DNA of 64,000 nt from Azospirillum sp. TSO22-1. GTDB taxonomy: Bacteria; Pseudomonadota; Alphaproteobacteria; Azospirillales; Azospirillaceae. Every line of letters starts with the position of its first letter. Position 1 is the first letter of the stretch. Shown here one piece after another: positions 1 through 10,049 of this stretch. The translations under genes and the position numbers were made by a program. The notes below the pieces were generated by a model, which was not told the origin of the DNA, searched no databases, and worked only from the letters and a program-made list of their open reading frames with translations. The DNA lies in assembly GCF_003116015.1 (NCBI RefSeq), contig NZ_LGQZ01000042.1, forward strand, positions 1-64,000, read 5' to 3'.

Positions 1-407
1 GTGGTGGTGGCGGCGGTGGCGGGGGTGGCGGCGGCGGGGGTGGCGGCAACAACGCCAACCGTCGCCAGAACGTCCCGCTGCGGCACCAGACCTTCGACAG
101 CAACGGCCCGGACGTCCGCATCCGCGGCAACGCCTGGCAGGTCCATGAGAAGTACCTGGCGCTGGCCCGCGACGCCGCGGCGTCGGGCGACCGCATCCAG
201 GCGGAAAACTACCTCCAGCATGCGGAGCACTATTTCCGCATCATCACCCAGATCCAGGAGTCGGAGAACCGTCAGCGCGACGGTCGCGGCAACGGACAGG
301 CCCACGGCCAGCCGCACCAGCCGAACCAGGATCAGGAGGAGTACGAGCAGCCCGAGGTCGAGGCCGACTCCGACGGCGGCGACGAGCGCGCCGCCGCCAA
401 CGCCTGA
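1..407 (+). CDS. DUF4167-domain protein, 3' part
   Basis: The reading frame enters from the left edge with its first whole codon at base 3 and stops at TGA 405-407, leaving about 134 residues. It opens with a run of glycines. Next comes an Asn/Arg-rich segment (NNANRRQNVPLRHQ) and a compact helical part with VRIRGNAWQVHEKYLALARDA and ENYLQHAEHYFRI, which is the signature of DUF4167. The tail is Gln/Glu/Asp rich and looks disordered. DUF4167 proteins are common in alphaproteobacteria and have no established biochemical function. The family identification is secure; the start lies outside the window and no role is assigned. Confidence 0.85.
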   Translation, partial: GGGGGGGGGGGGGGGNNANRRQNVPLRHQTFDSNGPDVRIRGNAWQVHEKYLALARDAAASGDRIQAENYLQHAEHYFRIITQIQESENRQRDGRGNGQAHGQPHQPNQDQEEYEQPEVEADSDGGDERAAANA

Positions 408-416
408 GGGTTCCGC

Positions 417-1184
417 CTACCCAAGCTCCACCGCGTCACCGACGGCCACCCGGCCGCCGGTGACGACGCGCGCGTAGACGCCGCAGTGCGTGTGCCCCAG
501 GCCGCGCCGCATCGCCGTCAGCAGGTTCAACGCGCGTGAGCCGCCCTCCGGCGTGCCCGCCGGCGCCACGTCGATGGCGGCGCAGCGGCCGACCGGCTGC
601 ACCACCTCCAGCACCGACGCGCCGACGCGGATCGCCGTGCCGGCCGCCCAGTCGCGCTCCACCCAGGGGGCGAGGCCGTCGAGCCACAGGTTGGCGCGGA
701 AGCGCCCGGGATCGACCGGCTCCTTGGTCAGCCGCTCGAGGTCGTGCACGCTGGCCAGGTTCAACAGGGAGACCATCGGCGCCTCCTTGTCGGTGAAGGC
801 GAAGCCCTTGCCTTCCGCGATCTTCGGCGCGCCGGGCGCGGCACCGGCCATGTAGGCGGCGAAGAACTGCTCGATCAGCGTGCGGCCCATCGGCTGGTCG
901 AGCCGGCCGCGCGCCACTGGACGGCCGTTGCGGCGGATGGTCAGCGCGCTCGTCTCCGTGTCGAACTCGGTGTCGAGCGCCGCCAGCTTCTCGTTGCGCA
1001 CCAGGGTGAAGAACTCGGACTTCGGCCGCCAGCCCTCCTGGTCCATTTCGGCGGCGGGGCCGTGCAGGATCGCGTAGGTGCGGTCGAAGGGCAGCGTCCG
1101 CCCGGCCGTCAGTTCGACGGCGGGCAGATCCTCGGCGCTCAGCCCCTTGATGGGGTAGCGGCGGATGGCGGCGACGGTGGTCAT
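417..1184 (-). CDS. MOSC-domain protein
   Basis: This 255-residue protein has an N-terminal MOSC beta-barrel domain (about residues 3-95, containing RRYPIKGLSAEDL) and a C-terminal MOSC domain (about 120-255). MOSC domains occur in molybdenum cofactor sulfurases and in YiiM/YcbX-type proteins that handle sulfur or Moco. The conserved cysteine of the domain is probably C234 in HCGVYARV, with a second cysteine at C201. No ferredoxin domain is attached, unlike YcbX. ATG 1184 is the only start that keeps the full N-terminal domain. It is transcribed in the same direction as the NUDIX gene upstream. Substrate is unknown. Confidence 0.85.
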   Translation of the reverse strand: MTTVAAIRRYPIKGLSAEDLPAVELTAGRTLPFDRTYAILHGPAAEMDQEGWRPKSEFFTLVRNEKLAALDTEFDTETSALTIRRNGRPVARGRLDQPMGRTLIEQFFAAYMAGAAPGAPKIAEGKGFAFTDKEAPMVSLLNLASVHDLERLTKEPVDPGRFRANLWLDGLAPWVERDWAAGTAIRVGASVLEVVQPVGRCAAIDVAPAGTPEGGSRALNLLTAMRRGLGHTHCGVYARVVTGGRVAVGDAVELG

Positions 1185-1215
1185 ACGATAGTATCTGTTG
1201 CGGCTCGCCCGGTCC

Positions 1216-1233
1216 TGTCAACCGCAGTGCAAC
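1216..1233 (-). promoter_or_regulatory. Candidate promoter -35 and TTGCACTGCGG box upstream of the MOSC gene
   Basis: On the minus strand TTGACA (1221-1216) is a perfect -35 hexamer, though the best -10 (GATACT) lies about 20 bases downstream, which is long. Directly upstream is GTTGCACTGCGG (1233-1222). The same 12 bases form one arm of the palindrome in front of the phasin gene at 12970-12981. The shared box is seen directly; its role as an operator is inference. Confidence 0.3.
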
Positions 1234-1240
1234 AAAAGTA

Positions 1241-1274
1241 TCACCAGTGCTCGGTTGTCACCAGTGCTCGGCTG
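1241..1274. repeat. Tandem 17-bp duplication at the 3' end of the NUDIX gene
   Basis: Two adjacent 17-bp units (1241-1257 and 1258-1274) differ at one base (TCACCAGTGCTCGGTTG and TCACCAGTGCTCGGCTG). On the minus strand the second unit encodes the last residues Ala-Glu-His-Trp and the stop of the NUDIX gene. The first unit repeats this ending after the stop, so it has no effect on the protein. Confidence 0.8.
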
Positions 1275-1770
1275 GGGGCGCCAGCCCGCGATACTCGGCA
1301 AGGCGGCGGCGGGTGGACGCGGTGGCGTCCTCCGGCAGCCGGTCGAGGGGGAAGAACGCCACCTCGACGATCTCGAAGCCGTCGGCCTTGGGCGTGCCGC
1401 TCCAGCGCTCGGCGACGAAGACGGCGACGTGGTCGCTGGCCCCGCTGCGGAAGCGCGCGTACATGCCCAGGGGCTGCACGGCGGCCTCGACCGTCAGCCC
1501 GACCTCCTCGCGCACCTCGCGCCTCATGGCTTCGACCAGCGTCTCGCCCTTCCCCACGCCGCCACCGGGCAGGTGCCAGCCGGGGACGTAGCTGTGGCGG
1601 ATCAGCAGCACGCGCTCGCCGTCAACAATGCCCCTATCAATGATTATGGCCCGCACCCCCATGGTCAGCGGCCGCGCCACCCGGTGCCACGCCCTGCGGG
1701 CGTGCCAGGCGAGGCGGAGGGGATTCAGCGGGTGCGGCATGACGGGCGTCGGCAGCGTGAGGTCGGTCAT
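1258..1770 (-). CDS. NUDIX hydrolase
   Basis: The 170-residue protein contains a complete NUDIX box at residues 70-92: G70, E76, then REVREEVGL at 84-92, which fits GX5EX7REUXEEXGU. Such enzymes hydrolyse a nucleoside diphosphate linked to another moiety, using Mg2+ bound by the REXXEE glutamates. The first 35 residues are Arg/Trp-rich and precede the core strand GVRAIIIDRG, so a shorter start is conceivable. The gene is followed by the MOSC gene on the same strand. The substrate cannot be told from sequence. The 3' end has been tandemly duplicated (see the repeat at 1241-1274). Confidence 0.88.
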   Translation of the reverse strand: MTDLTLPTPVMPHPLNPLRLAWHARRAWHRVARPLTMGVRAIIIDRGIVDGERVLLIRHSYVPGWHLPGGGVGKGETLVEAMRREVREEVGLTVEAAVQPLGMYARFRSGASDHVAVFVAERWSGTPKADGFEIVEVAFFPLDRLPEDATASTRRRLAEYRGLAPPAEHW

Positions 1771-1894
1771 TGCGGTGGGGCCGTGCGCGGGGCGGGGAAG
1801 CCCTCACGGTAGGCGTTTCCCCACCCTGCCGGAAGCGGCGACGGGTGATTACCCCCATCGTTCGCGCGGGCAATAACCCTCCGCTCCGGGTGGT

Positions 1895-1922
1895 CTTGCA
1901 TAGGCCGGGCTCCTCGCCATAT
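1895..1922 (+). promoter_or_regulatory. RpoH-type heat-shock promoter of clpB
   Basis: CTTGCAT at 1895-1901 and CGCCATAT at 1915-1922 are separated by 13 bases. This matches the sigma-32 consensus CTTGAAA-N11-16-CCCCATNT at most positions. It lies about 95 bases upstream of the clpB start, which fits a classic RpoH-dependent gene. The motif is read directly; its use is inferred from family knowledge. Confidence 0.6.
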
Positions 1923-2016
1923 CTACCACAGCATCCTCCTGGATCGCACATGTCGCGTGGGTCGAGGCTGACCGGGCTGCCTGGCGGACGGTCGGCGAAG
2001 CATGGAGAGTTAGGTC

Positions 2017-4623
<2,607 letters not shown>

Positions 4624-4632
4624 AGGCCTCTG

Positions 4633-4750
4633 CCCTCCCCTGCCTCCGGCGGGGGAGGGTTGGGTGGGGGCAACGGTGCATTCGAGAATCCATGCGAGCC
4701 ACCGACGCCGTTGCCCCCACCTAACCTCCCCCAGCGGGGCTGGGGGAGGG
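4633..4750. repeat. Family B palindromic repeat, two inverted arms
   Basis: Two inverted arms flank a 30-40 base spacer. The left arm contains GCCTCCGGCGGGGGAGGGTT and GGGTGGGGGCAACG; the right arm contains GTTGCCCCCACCTAACCTCC followed by CCCAGCGGGGCTGGGGGAGG. The same architecture recurs at 45443-45547, and simpler relatives lie at 44100-44165 and 14488-14514. It sits between the convergent clpB and beta-lactamase genes and could fold into a large hairpin on either strand, so it may act as a bidirectional terminator. No T-run follows. Confidence 0.75.
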
Positions 4751-4763
4751 ACCGCGGCGGCGC

Positions 4764-5654
4764 CTACACCACCAACTCCCTCACCAACCGCCCGACCTCG
4801 GCGATGGCCGCGTTGCGGTCGTCGAGCGAGGCCTTGGTCTGCGTGACGTAGACACTGACGACCAGCGGCTTGCGCCCCGGCGGCCAGATCACCGCGACGT
4901 CGTTCGCCGTGCCGTGGTCGCCGGTGCCGGTCTTGTCGCCAATGCGCCAGTCCTTCGGCAATCCGGCGCGCAGCCGCGCGTCGCCGGTCCTGGTCGCCAC
5001 CATCCATGCGTTGAACTGCTCACGAGACGATGCGGACAGGTGGTCCCCGACGGCGAGCGCCCGGAGACTGCCCGCCATGGCGGCCGGCGTCGTGGTGTCG
5101 CGCGGGTCGCCAGGGATGGCCGTATTGAGTTCGGTCTCCCGCCGGTCGAGACGGGTGACGGCATCGCCCAGCGAGCGCACGAACGCCGTCAGCGCCACCG
5201 GTCCGCCCAGGCTGTCGAGGATCAGGTTGGCGGCGGTGTTGTCGCTCAGCGTCATCGCCGCCTCGCAGATCTCCGCCACCGTCATCCCCGCACCGACACC
5301 CTCCTTGGTCGCCGGAGAGTAGGTCACCAGATCGCCGGCCGTGTAGCGCACGCGGCGGTCCAGCCGCTCCTTGCCCTCGTCCACCCGCGCCAGCACCGCG
5401 CCGCAGGCCAGCGCCTTGAAGGTGCTGCACATCGGGAAGCGCTCGTCGGCGCGATGCCCCCAGGAGCGCCCGGTCGCGGTGTCCAGCACGGCGACGCCCA
5501 GCCGCGCGTCGATGCGTTTCTCCAGCGCCGCCAGCGTGCCGCCCAAATCCTTGTCGGCCTTGCCCGCCGCAAGCGCGATGCCCGGCCGCGCCAGCGCGCC
5601 CCCGGCGGCCAGAGCTCCCACCAGCGCGGAAAACCCGCGCCGCGTCAGAATCAT
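4764..5654 (-). CDS. Class A beta-lactamase with Tat signal peptide
   Basis: This periplasmic serine hydrolase would open beta-lactam rings. The 296-residue protein starts with a twin-arginine signal (LTRRGFSALVGALAAGGALA). It carries all class A motifs: S77-T-F-K80 (Ambler 70-73), S137-D-N139 (130-132), E173-T-E-L-N177 (166-170) and K241-T-G243 (234-236). Cys76 precedes the serine, but the partner of the carbapenemase disulfide (Ambler C238) is Gly, so that bond cannot form. ATG 5654 has GGAGG 11 bases upstream; GTG 5660 is an alternative. It is divergent from an AmpR-type regulator, the usual arrangement of inducible class A or C enzymes. Substrate range cannot be predicted. Confidence 0.93.
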   Translation of the reverse strand: MILTRRGFSALVGALAAGGALARPGIALAAGKADKDLGGTLAALEKRIDARLGVAVLDTATGRSWGHRADERFPMCSTFKALACGAVLARVDEGKERLDRRVRYTAGDLVTYSPATKEGVGAGMTVAEICEAAMTLSDNTAANLILDSLGGPVALTAFVRSLGDAVTRLDRRETELNTAIPGDPRDTTTPAAMAGSLRALAVGDHLSASSREQFNAWMVATRTGDARLRAGLPKDWRIGDKTGTGDHGTANDVAVIWPPGRKPLVVSVYVTQTKASLDDRNAAIAEVGRLVRELVV

Positions 5655-5784
5655 CGTCACGATACCTCCCCTCACGGCGCACCAACACGCCATGGTTGTC
5701 GAACACGCCAGGAGCGTACGGAGGTTGGACGCCCCGCACAAACCACGTTATCTAGGGCGAGCCATAAATTGGATTTGGGCTTCG
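5655..5784. promoter_or_regulatory. Divergent bla / ampR-type control region
   Basis: This 130-bp gap separates the divergent beta-lactamase and LysR genes and should hold both promoters and the LysR operator. A small palindrome AAATTGGATTT (about 5766-5776) lies just before the regulator start. I could not assign a confident T-N11-A operator or -35/-10 pair by eye. Confidence 0.45.
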
Positions 5785-6654
5785 ATGGTTCGGCCGCACC
5801 TTCCGCTCAACGCGCTGCGCGCCTTCGAGGCGTCGGCACGGCACCTCAGCTTCACCCGCGCCGCCATCGAGCTGTGCGTCACCCAGGCGGCGGTGAGCCA
5901 TCAGGTCAAAGTCCTGGAACAGCGGCTGAACGTCACGCTGTTCAAGCGCCTGCCCCGCGGCCTGATGATCACGCCGGAGGGCGAGGCGCTGTTGCCGGTG
6001 CTGCGCGACTCCTTCGACCGCATGGCGGACATGCTGGAGCGGTTCGAGGGCGGGCGGGTCCGTGAAATCCTGACGGTCGGCGCGGTCGGTACCTTCGCCG
6101 TCGGCTGGCTGCTGCCGCGCCTGCCGCGCTTCCAGGAGGCGCATCCGTTCGTCGACGTGCGGCTGTCCACCAACAACAACCGCGTCGACATGGCGGCGGA
6201 GGGATTGGACTACGCCATCCGCTTCGGCGACGGCGCGTGGCACGGCACCGACGCCGTGCAGCTGTTCGAAGCGCCGCTGTCCGCCCTGTGCGTGCCCGAG
6301 ATCGCAGCGCGCCTGCGGGAGCCGGCGGACCTGCTGAAGGAAACCCTGCTGCGCTCCTACCGGGCGGACGAGTGGGGCAGCTGGTTCGCCGCGGCGGGCG
6401 TCGTCGCCCCGGCGCCGCTGGTGAGGGGGATCGTCTTCGATTCGTCGCTGGCGATGATGGAGGCGGCGCTGCAGGGCGCCGGGGTGGCCCTCGCACCACC
6501 GCTGATGTTCGCGCGGCGGCTGTCCATCGGCAGCATCGCGCAGCCCTTCGACGTCCACGCGTCGCTGGGCAGCTACTGGCTGGCGCGCCTGAAGTCCCGC
6601 CCGCTCACGCCGGCGATGACGGCGTTCCGCGACTGGCTGGCGTCCGAGGCCTGA
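5785..6654 (+). CDS. AmpR-type LysR family regulator
   Basis: The 289-residue protein has an N-terminal winged HTH. Its opening (PLNALRAFEASARHLSFTRA) and the later RGLMITPEGEALLPVL closely follow the AmpR/PenR/GcvA subgroup of LysR regulators. The C-terminal part (about 90-289) is a periplasmic-binding-protein-like effector domain. In known systems AmpR binds the intergenic region and activates the divergent beta-lactamase gene in response to muropeptides. Here the divergent partner is the class A enzyme at 4764-5654. ATG 5785 is chosen because it gives the standard subgroup N-terminus. Whether it senses muropeptides is inference from synteny and similarity. Confidence 0.88.
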   Translation: MVRPHLPLNALRAFEASARHLSFTRAAIELCVTQAAVSHQVKVLEQRLNVTLFKRLPRGLMITPEGEALLPVLRDSFDRMADMLERFEGGRVREILTVGAVGTFAVGWLLPRLPRFQEAHPFVDVRLSTNNNRVDMAAEGLDYAIRFGDGAWHGTDAVQLFEAPLSALCVPEIAARLREPADLLKETLLRSYRADEWGSWFAAAGVVAPAPLVRGIVFDSSLAMMEAALQGAGVALAPPLMFARRLSIGSIAQPFDVHASLGSYWLARLKSRPLTPAMTAFRDWLASEA

Positions 6655-6660
6655 CCTGCC

Positions 6661-7020
6661 CTACCGCACCACGCGCCAGGAGCCGTCCGGCTGCTGGCAG
6701 GCCGTGCCATGCATCGGCTGCCGTCGACCGTCGATCACGGCGGAGGTCTGGAACTCGCGGCAATAGGCGCCGCTCGGGCCGACGTAGGCCGGACCGGTCG
6801 GGTCGGCGTACAGGCCGGAGGGCGGCGGGGCGTAGACCACCGGTGGCGGCGGATAGTAGACGACGCGCGGCGGCGGTACGTAGATCGGCGGCGGGTAGGC
6901 GAACACCGGGAATCCGATGCCGACGCCGATCCCCACGCGCGCACCGTGTGCGGACGCAGGTGTGGTCAGCAGCGCCAACGCGGCGCTGACCAACAGAACC
7001 CCAACGATCTTCCGAGACAT
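6661..7020 (-). CDS. Secreted Pro/Tyr-rich small protein
   Basis: The 119-residue product begins with a clear Sec signal peptide (MSRKIVGVLLVSAALALLTT, cleavage after ASA). A short glycine/valine segment (ARVGIGVGIGFPVF) is followed by a low-complexity stretch of prolines, tyrosines and valines (PPPIYVPPPRVVYYPPPP). The C-terminus (YCREFQTSAVIDGRRQPMHG then a second cysteine and GSWRVV) resembles the end of bacterial surface-antigen-type proteins with glycine zippers. It probably faces the periplasm or outer membrane. Function is unknown. It overlaps no neighbour and is convergent with the LysR gene. Confidence 0.75.
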   Translation of the reverse strand: MSRKIVGVLLVSAALALLTTPASAHGARVGIGVGIGFPVFAYPPPIYVPPPRVVYYPPPPVVYAPPPSGLYADPTGPAYVGPSGAYCREFQTSAVIDGRRQPMHGTACQQPDGSWRVVR

Positions 7021-7115
7021 GACGCCCTCTGCCCATACGGCACAGCGTTGCGACGACCCATCCATGAAACACCCGATGCCACCCGCCGGTCCAGAGCCGA
7101 CAGGGGTCCGGCACG

Positions 7116-7140
7116 AAAAAGGGGACCGGATGGTCCCCTT
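7116..7140 (-). terminator. Intrinsic terminator of the chemoreceptor gene
   Basis: On the minus strand AAGGGGACC, loop ATCC, GGTCCCCTT gives a 9-bp perfect stem that runs into a T-run. It starts 26 bases after the stop of the chemoreceptor gene. Confidence 0.85.
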
Positions 7141-7166
7141 GATCGTTCGGTCGAGCCGGCTGCGGC

Positions 7167-9593
7167 TCAGAACTCCTTCCAATCGTCGTCCGGCGCGTCG
7201 CCGGCGTGGCGCAGCGTGCCGCCCGCCGCCTTGGGCGCCGCGGCCGGGCGCGGCGCCTGGGCGGGGCGGGTCGGCTTGATCACCCGTTGCACCGCGGCCG
7301 GACGCGCCGGCTTGGCCGCCGGGGCCTGCCACGCCGCCGGGCGGGCGACCGCCGCCTGATCCAGCTTGAAGAAGCCGACCAGCGCCTTCAGGTCGCCGGC
7401 CTGACCGGCCATCGCCTGGGCGGCGGCGGTGGTCTCCTCGACCAGCGCGGCGTTCTTCTGCGTCATCTCGTCCATCTGCGCCACGGCGGCGTTGATCTCG
7501 TCGAGCGCACTCGCCTGCTCGGACGAGGCCGAGGCCATCTCGGCGATCAGCGACGCCACCCCCTGCACGCCCGACACGATGCCCTGCAGCGCGTCGCCGG
7601 CCTTCTGCACCAGATCCACGCCGTCGTGCACCTGGCTGTCGCTGGCGAGGATCAGGCCCTTGATCTCCTTTGACGCCTGGGCGGAGCGCTGGGCGAGCTG
7701 CCGCACCTCCTGCGCCACCACGGCGAAGCCGCGCCCGGCATCGCCGGCCCGCGCCGCCTCGACCGCCGCGTTGAGCGCCAGCAGGTTGGTCTGGAAGGCG
7801 ATCTCGTCGATCACGCCGATGATGTCGGTGATCTTGCGGCTGGCGTCCTCGATCCGCCGCATCGCCTCGATGGCCGAGCCGGCGACGTTGCCGCCGTTCT
7901 CCGCCGCCTTCCTGGCGTCCTCGGCCATGCGGTTGGCGCGCTGGGCGTTGTCGGCGTTGGAGCGCACGGTGGCGCCCAGCTCCTCCATCGACGCCGCCGT
8001 CTCCTCCAGGTTGGAGGCCTGCTGCTCGGTGCGCTCGGCGAGGTCGGTGGAGCCCATCGACACCTCGGACGCCGCCCCCGCCATGGCGTCGGCGGCCAGG
8101 GTGATCTGCCCGACGATCTCGCCCAGCTTGGTCGAGGTGGCGTTGACGTCGGTCTTCAGGCGCTGGAAAGCGCCCTGGTAGTCCTTCTCGATGCGGGTGT
8201 TGAGGTCGCCCTGCGCCAGGGCGCCCAACACCGCGCCGATGTCGGCGATGACGCCCTCGACGGTGTCGGTCAGGCGGTTGATGCCCTCCGACATGGTCCG
8301 GTAGAAGCCGTCCTTGCCGTCCAGGTCGATGCGCTTCGACAGGTCGCCCTTGGAGACGCCGTCGATCAGCTCGGCGATCTCGTGGCCGATAGCCTGCTCG
8401 CGCGCCCGCTGCGCCTCGGCGGCCTGACGCTCGGCCTCCAGGCGGGCGCGCTCGGCCTCGTCCATGCGCTTCTTCTCGATGGCGTTGTCCTTGAAGACCT
8501 GGACCGCCTGCGCCATCTCGCCGATCTCGTCCTTGTCGGCCAGCGCCGGGATGGTCACGGTCAGGTCGCCGTGCGCCAGGTTGGTCATGGTCTCGGTCAT
8601 CGCCCGCACCGGGCGGACGATCGAGCGCGCCACCAGCCACGCCAGCAGCAGACCGACCAGCACCGCGGCAATGCCGACGGCGATGTTGGTGTTGGCGGTG
8701 CGGGCCAGCCCGGAGTCGATCTCGATCATGGTCTTGGCCAGCAACTCGAGCGCCGCCGCCTTGGTCGCCTCGGCGATCTGGGCGAACTCCGCGACGTCGC
8801 GGCCCATCTGGGCGACCACGCGGGTGGTCTCGTTGACCGCCTCCACCGTCTCGTTGAAGGCCGGCAGGTACTTGCGCACGCCGTCCAGCGCCTCGGCGGC
8901 CATCGTCTTCAGCGCCGGATCCTGGAGCTGCGCCTGCAGCGCCTCGGTGTTGGCGACGAGCAGCGCGGCCCGCTGGCGGAACTGCTCGACCCACTTCATC
9001 TCGGCGTCGATGAGGAAGCGCGCGGCGAACAGCCGCATGGTCAGCACGTCTTCCACCGCCGTGCCGGCCAGCACCGCGGCCTGGTGCTCGTTGCGGTCCT
9101 TCAGCGCCTTGAAGATGTCGGCGAGGCCCTTGCGCGCGGCCTCGCCCGCCGGGGTCAGCACCCGGTACATCAGGTCGTCACGCTTGTCGCGGGCCTGCGA
9201 CATCTTGGCAAACTGCTGGGAGTAGGCGTCGAGGATGCGGCTCATCCGTTCCAGGCTGGCACGCCGCGCCGGATCGGTCGCCTTCGCCACGGCGGCGGCA
9301 AGGCCGGTCTTCAGGGCGTCCTGCAACTCCAGCACACGCTTCTGCGCCGCGTCGTCACCGGTGTTGGAGAAGGCCAGCGCGTTGCGGCGCATGTCGGCCA
9401 CGGTGCCGGCGATCTCCGACACCTGGAGCGTGCCGTCGGCGATACTTGCGTAGCCGTCGAACTGCCGCTCCACCGTGCCCATCGCCTGCACGCCGATCAC
9501 GACGAGCAGCACCAGGAGCACCAGGACGGAGAGAAACCCGCCGGAAATCCGCGTCGCTACCTTGAAGCGGCCGGCAAAGCTGGCTTGTTGCAT
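7167..9593 (-). CDS. Methyl-accepting chemotaxis protein
   Basis: This 808-residue transmembrane chemoreceptor has TM1 at about 12-35 ([20 protein letters not shown]), a long all-helical periplasmic domain of about 250 residues resembling the helical bimodular type, and TM2 ([19 protein letters not shown]). A HAMP domain ([20 protein letters not shown]) and a second HAMP-like region ([20 protein letters not shown]) follow. The signalling hairpin has tip [20 protein letters not shown]. After a Pro/Ala-rich linker the protein ends in DDDWKEF, which fits the xWxxF pentapeptide that tethers CheR/CheB. ATG 9593 is preceded by GGGAAG. The ligand is unknown. Confidence 0.95.
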   Translation of the reverse strand: MQQASFAGRFKVATRISGGFLSVLVLLVLLVVIGVQAMGTVERQFDGYASIADGTLQVSEIAGTVADMRRNALAFSNTGDDAAQKRVLELQDALKTGLAAAVAKATDPARRASLERMSRILDAYSQQFAKMSQARDKRDDLMYRVLTPAGEAARKGLADIFKALKDRNEHQAAVLAGTAVEDVLTMRLFAARFLIDAEMKWVEQFRQRAALLVANTEALQAQLQDPALKTMAAEALDGVRKYLPAFNETVEAVNETTRVVAQMGRDVAEFAQIAEATKAAALELLAKTMIEIDSGLARTANTNIAVGIAAVLVGLLLAWLVARSIVRPVRAMTETMTNLAHGDLTVTIPALADKDEIGEMAQAVQVFKDNAIEKKRMDEAERARLEAERQAAEAQRAREQAIGHEIAELIDGVSKGDLSKRIDLDGKDGFYRTMSEGINRLTDTVEGVIADIGAVLGALAQGDLNTRIEKDYQGAFQRLKTDVNATSTKLGEIVGQITLAADAMAGAASEVSMGSTDLAERTEQQASNLEETAASMEELGATVRSNADNAQRANRMAEDARKAAENGGNVAGSAIEAMRRIEDASRKITDIIGVIDEIAFQTNLLALNAAVEAARAGDAGRGFAVVAQEVRQLAQRSAQASKEIKGLILASDSQVHDGVDLVQKAGDALQGIVSGVQGVASLIAEMASASSEQASALDEINAAVAQMDEMTQKNAALVEETTAAAQAMAGQAGDLKALVGFFKLDQAAVARPAAWQAPAAKPARPAAVQRVIKPTRPAQAPRPAAAPKAAGGTLRHAGDAPDDDWKEF

Positions 9594-9732
9594 GATCGAT
9601 CTTCCCAACAGCAAAAGCGCGGCCGCGGCTGGCGGAACCCGCAAAGCCCCATCGGCGGTGGGGTAACATATCCCAAATGGGTTACTGAACCCTATACGAA
9701 CGACTGGGACAAGATGGAGACACTCCCCCCTT

Positions 9733-9885
9733 CTACCGGACGGGCGCGGTCACCACGTCCACGGCGGTGCCGACCGCCGAGGTGGTGACGCTCACCGCCG
9801 TGCCGACGACGCTGGCCGCCCCGCTCACCACGCCGCAGCCGGCGAGAAGCGTCAGGGCGAGGGCGAGGACGGCGAAACGGGTCAT
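9733..9885 (-). CDS. Small lipoprotein, 50 residues
   Basis: A short frame translates to [20 protein letters not shown] followed by Ser/Ala/Val/Thr-rich residues and ends in VTAPVR. The lipobox LAGC at 14-17 predicts lipidation of Cys17 and leaves a mature peptide of only about 34 residues of low complexity. It lies upstream of the chemoreceptor gene on the same strand, with about 140 bases between. Comparable tiny lipoproteins of unknown role are common in Rhodospirillales. Codon use fits the surroundings. A GGAG about 10 bases upstream of ATG could serve as ribosome binding site. Confidence 0.65.
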   Translation of the reverse strand: MTRFAVLALALTLLAGCGVVSGAASVVGTAVSVTTSAVGTAVDVVTAPVR

Positions 9886-10049
9886 GGCGGCGGCTCCGGC
9901 GGGACTGGGACAGGACCTGAGGGAAGCACGGACATGGCAACAGAACCGTTAACGCATGCCCGCCGCCTTTGCGAAACCGTCCGGCGCGCCTAGGTTAGCG
10001 GGAGCACGCCGCTTTTCCCCCATTCTCCCTCCAAGTCCGGTCGCCGTCC

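Noticed and set aside
1..477. Frame 1 open frame of 158 codons at the left edge
   Set aside because: It is Arg/Thr/Ser-rich and featureless, while the frame starting at base 3 encodes a recognisable DUF4167 protein ending at 407.
9661..9686. Inverted repeat GTAAC / GTTAC upstream of the chemoreceptor gene as a CtrA or operator site
   Set aside because: Half-site spacing does not fit TTAA-N7-TTAA and the arms are only 5 bp.
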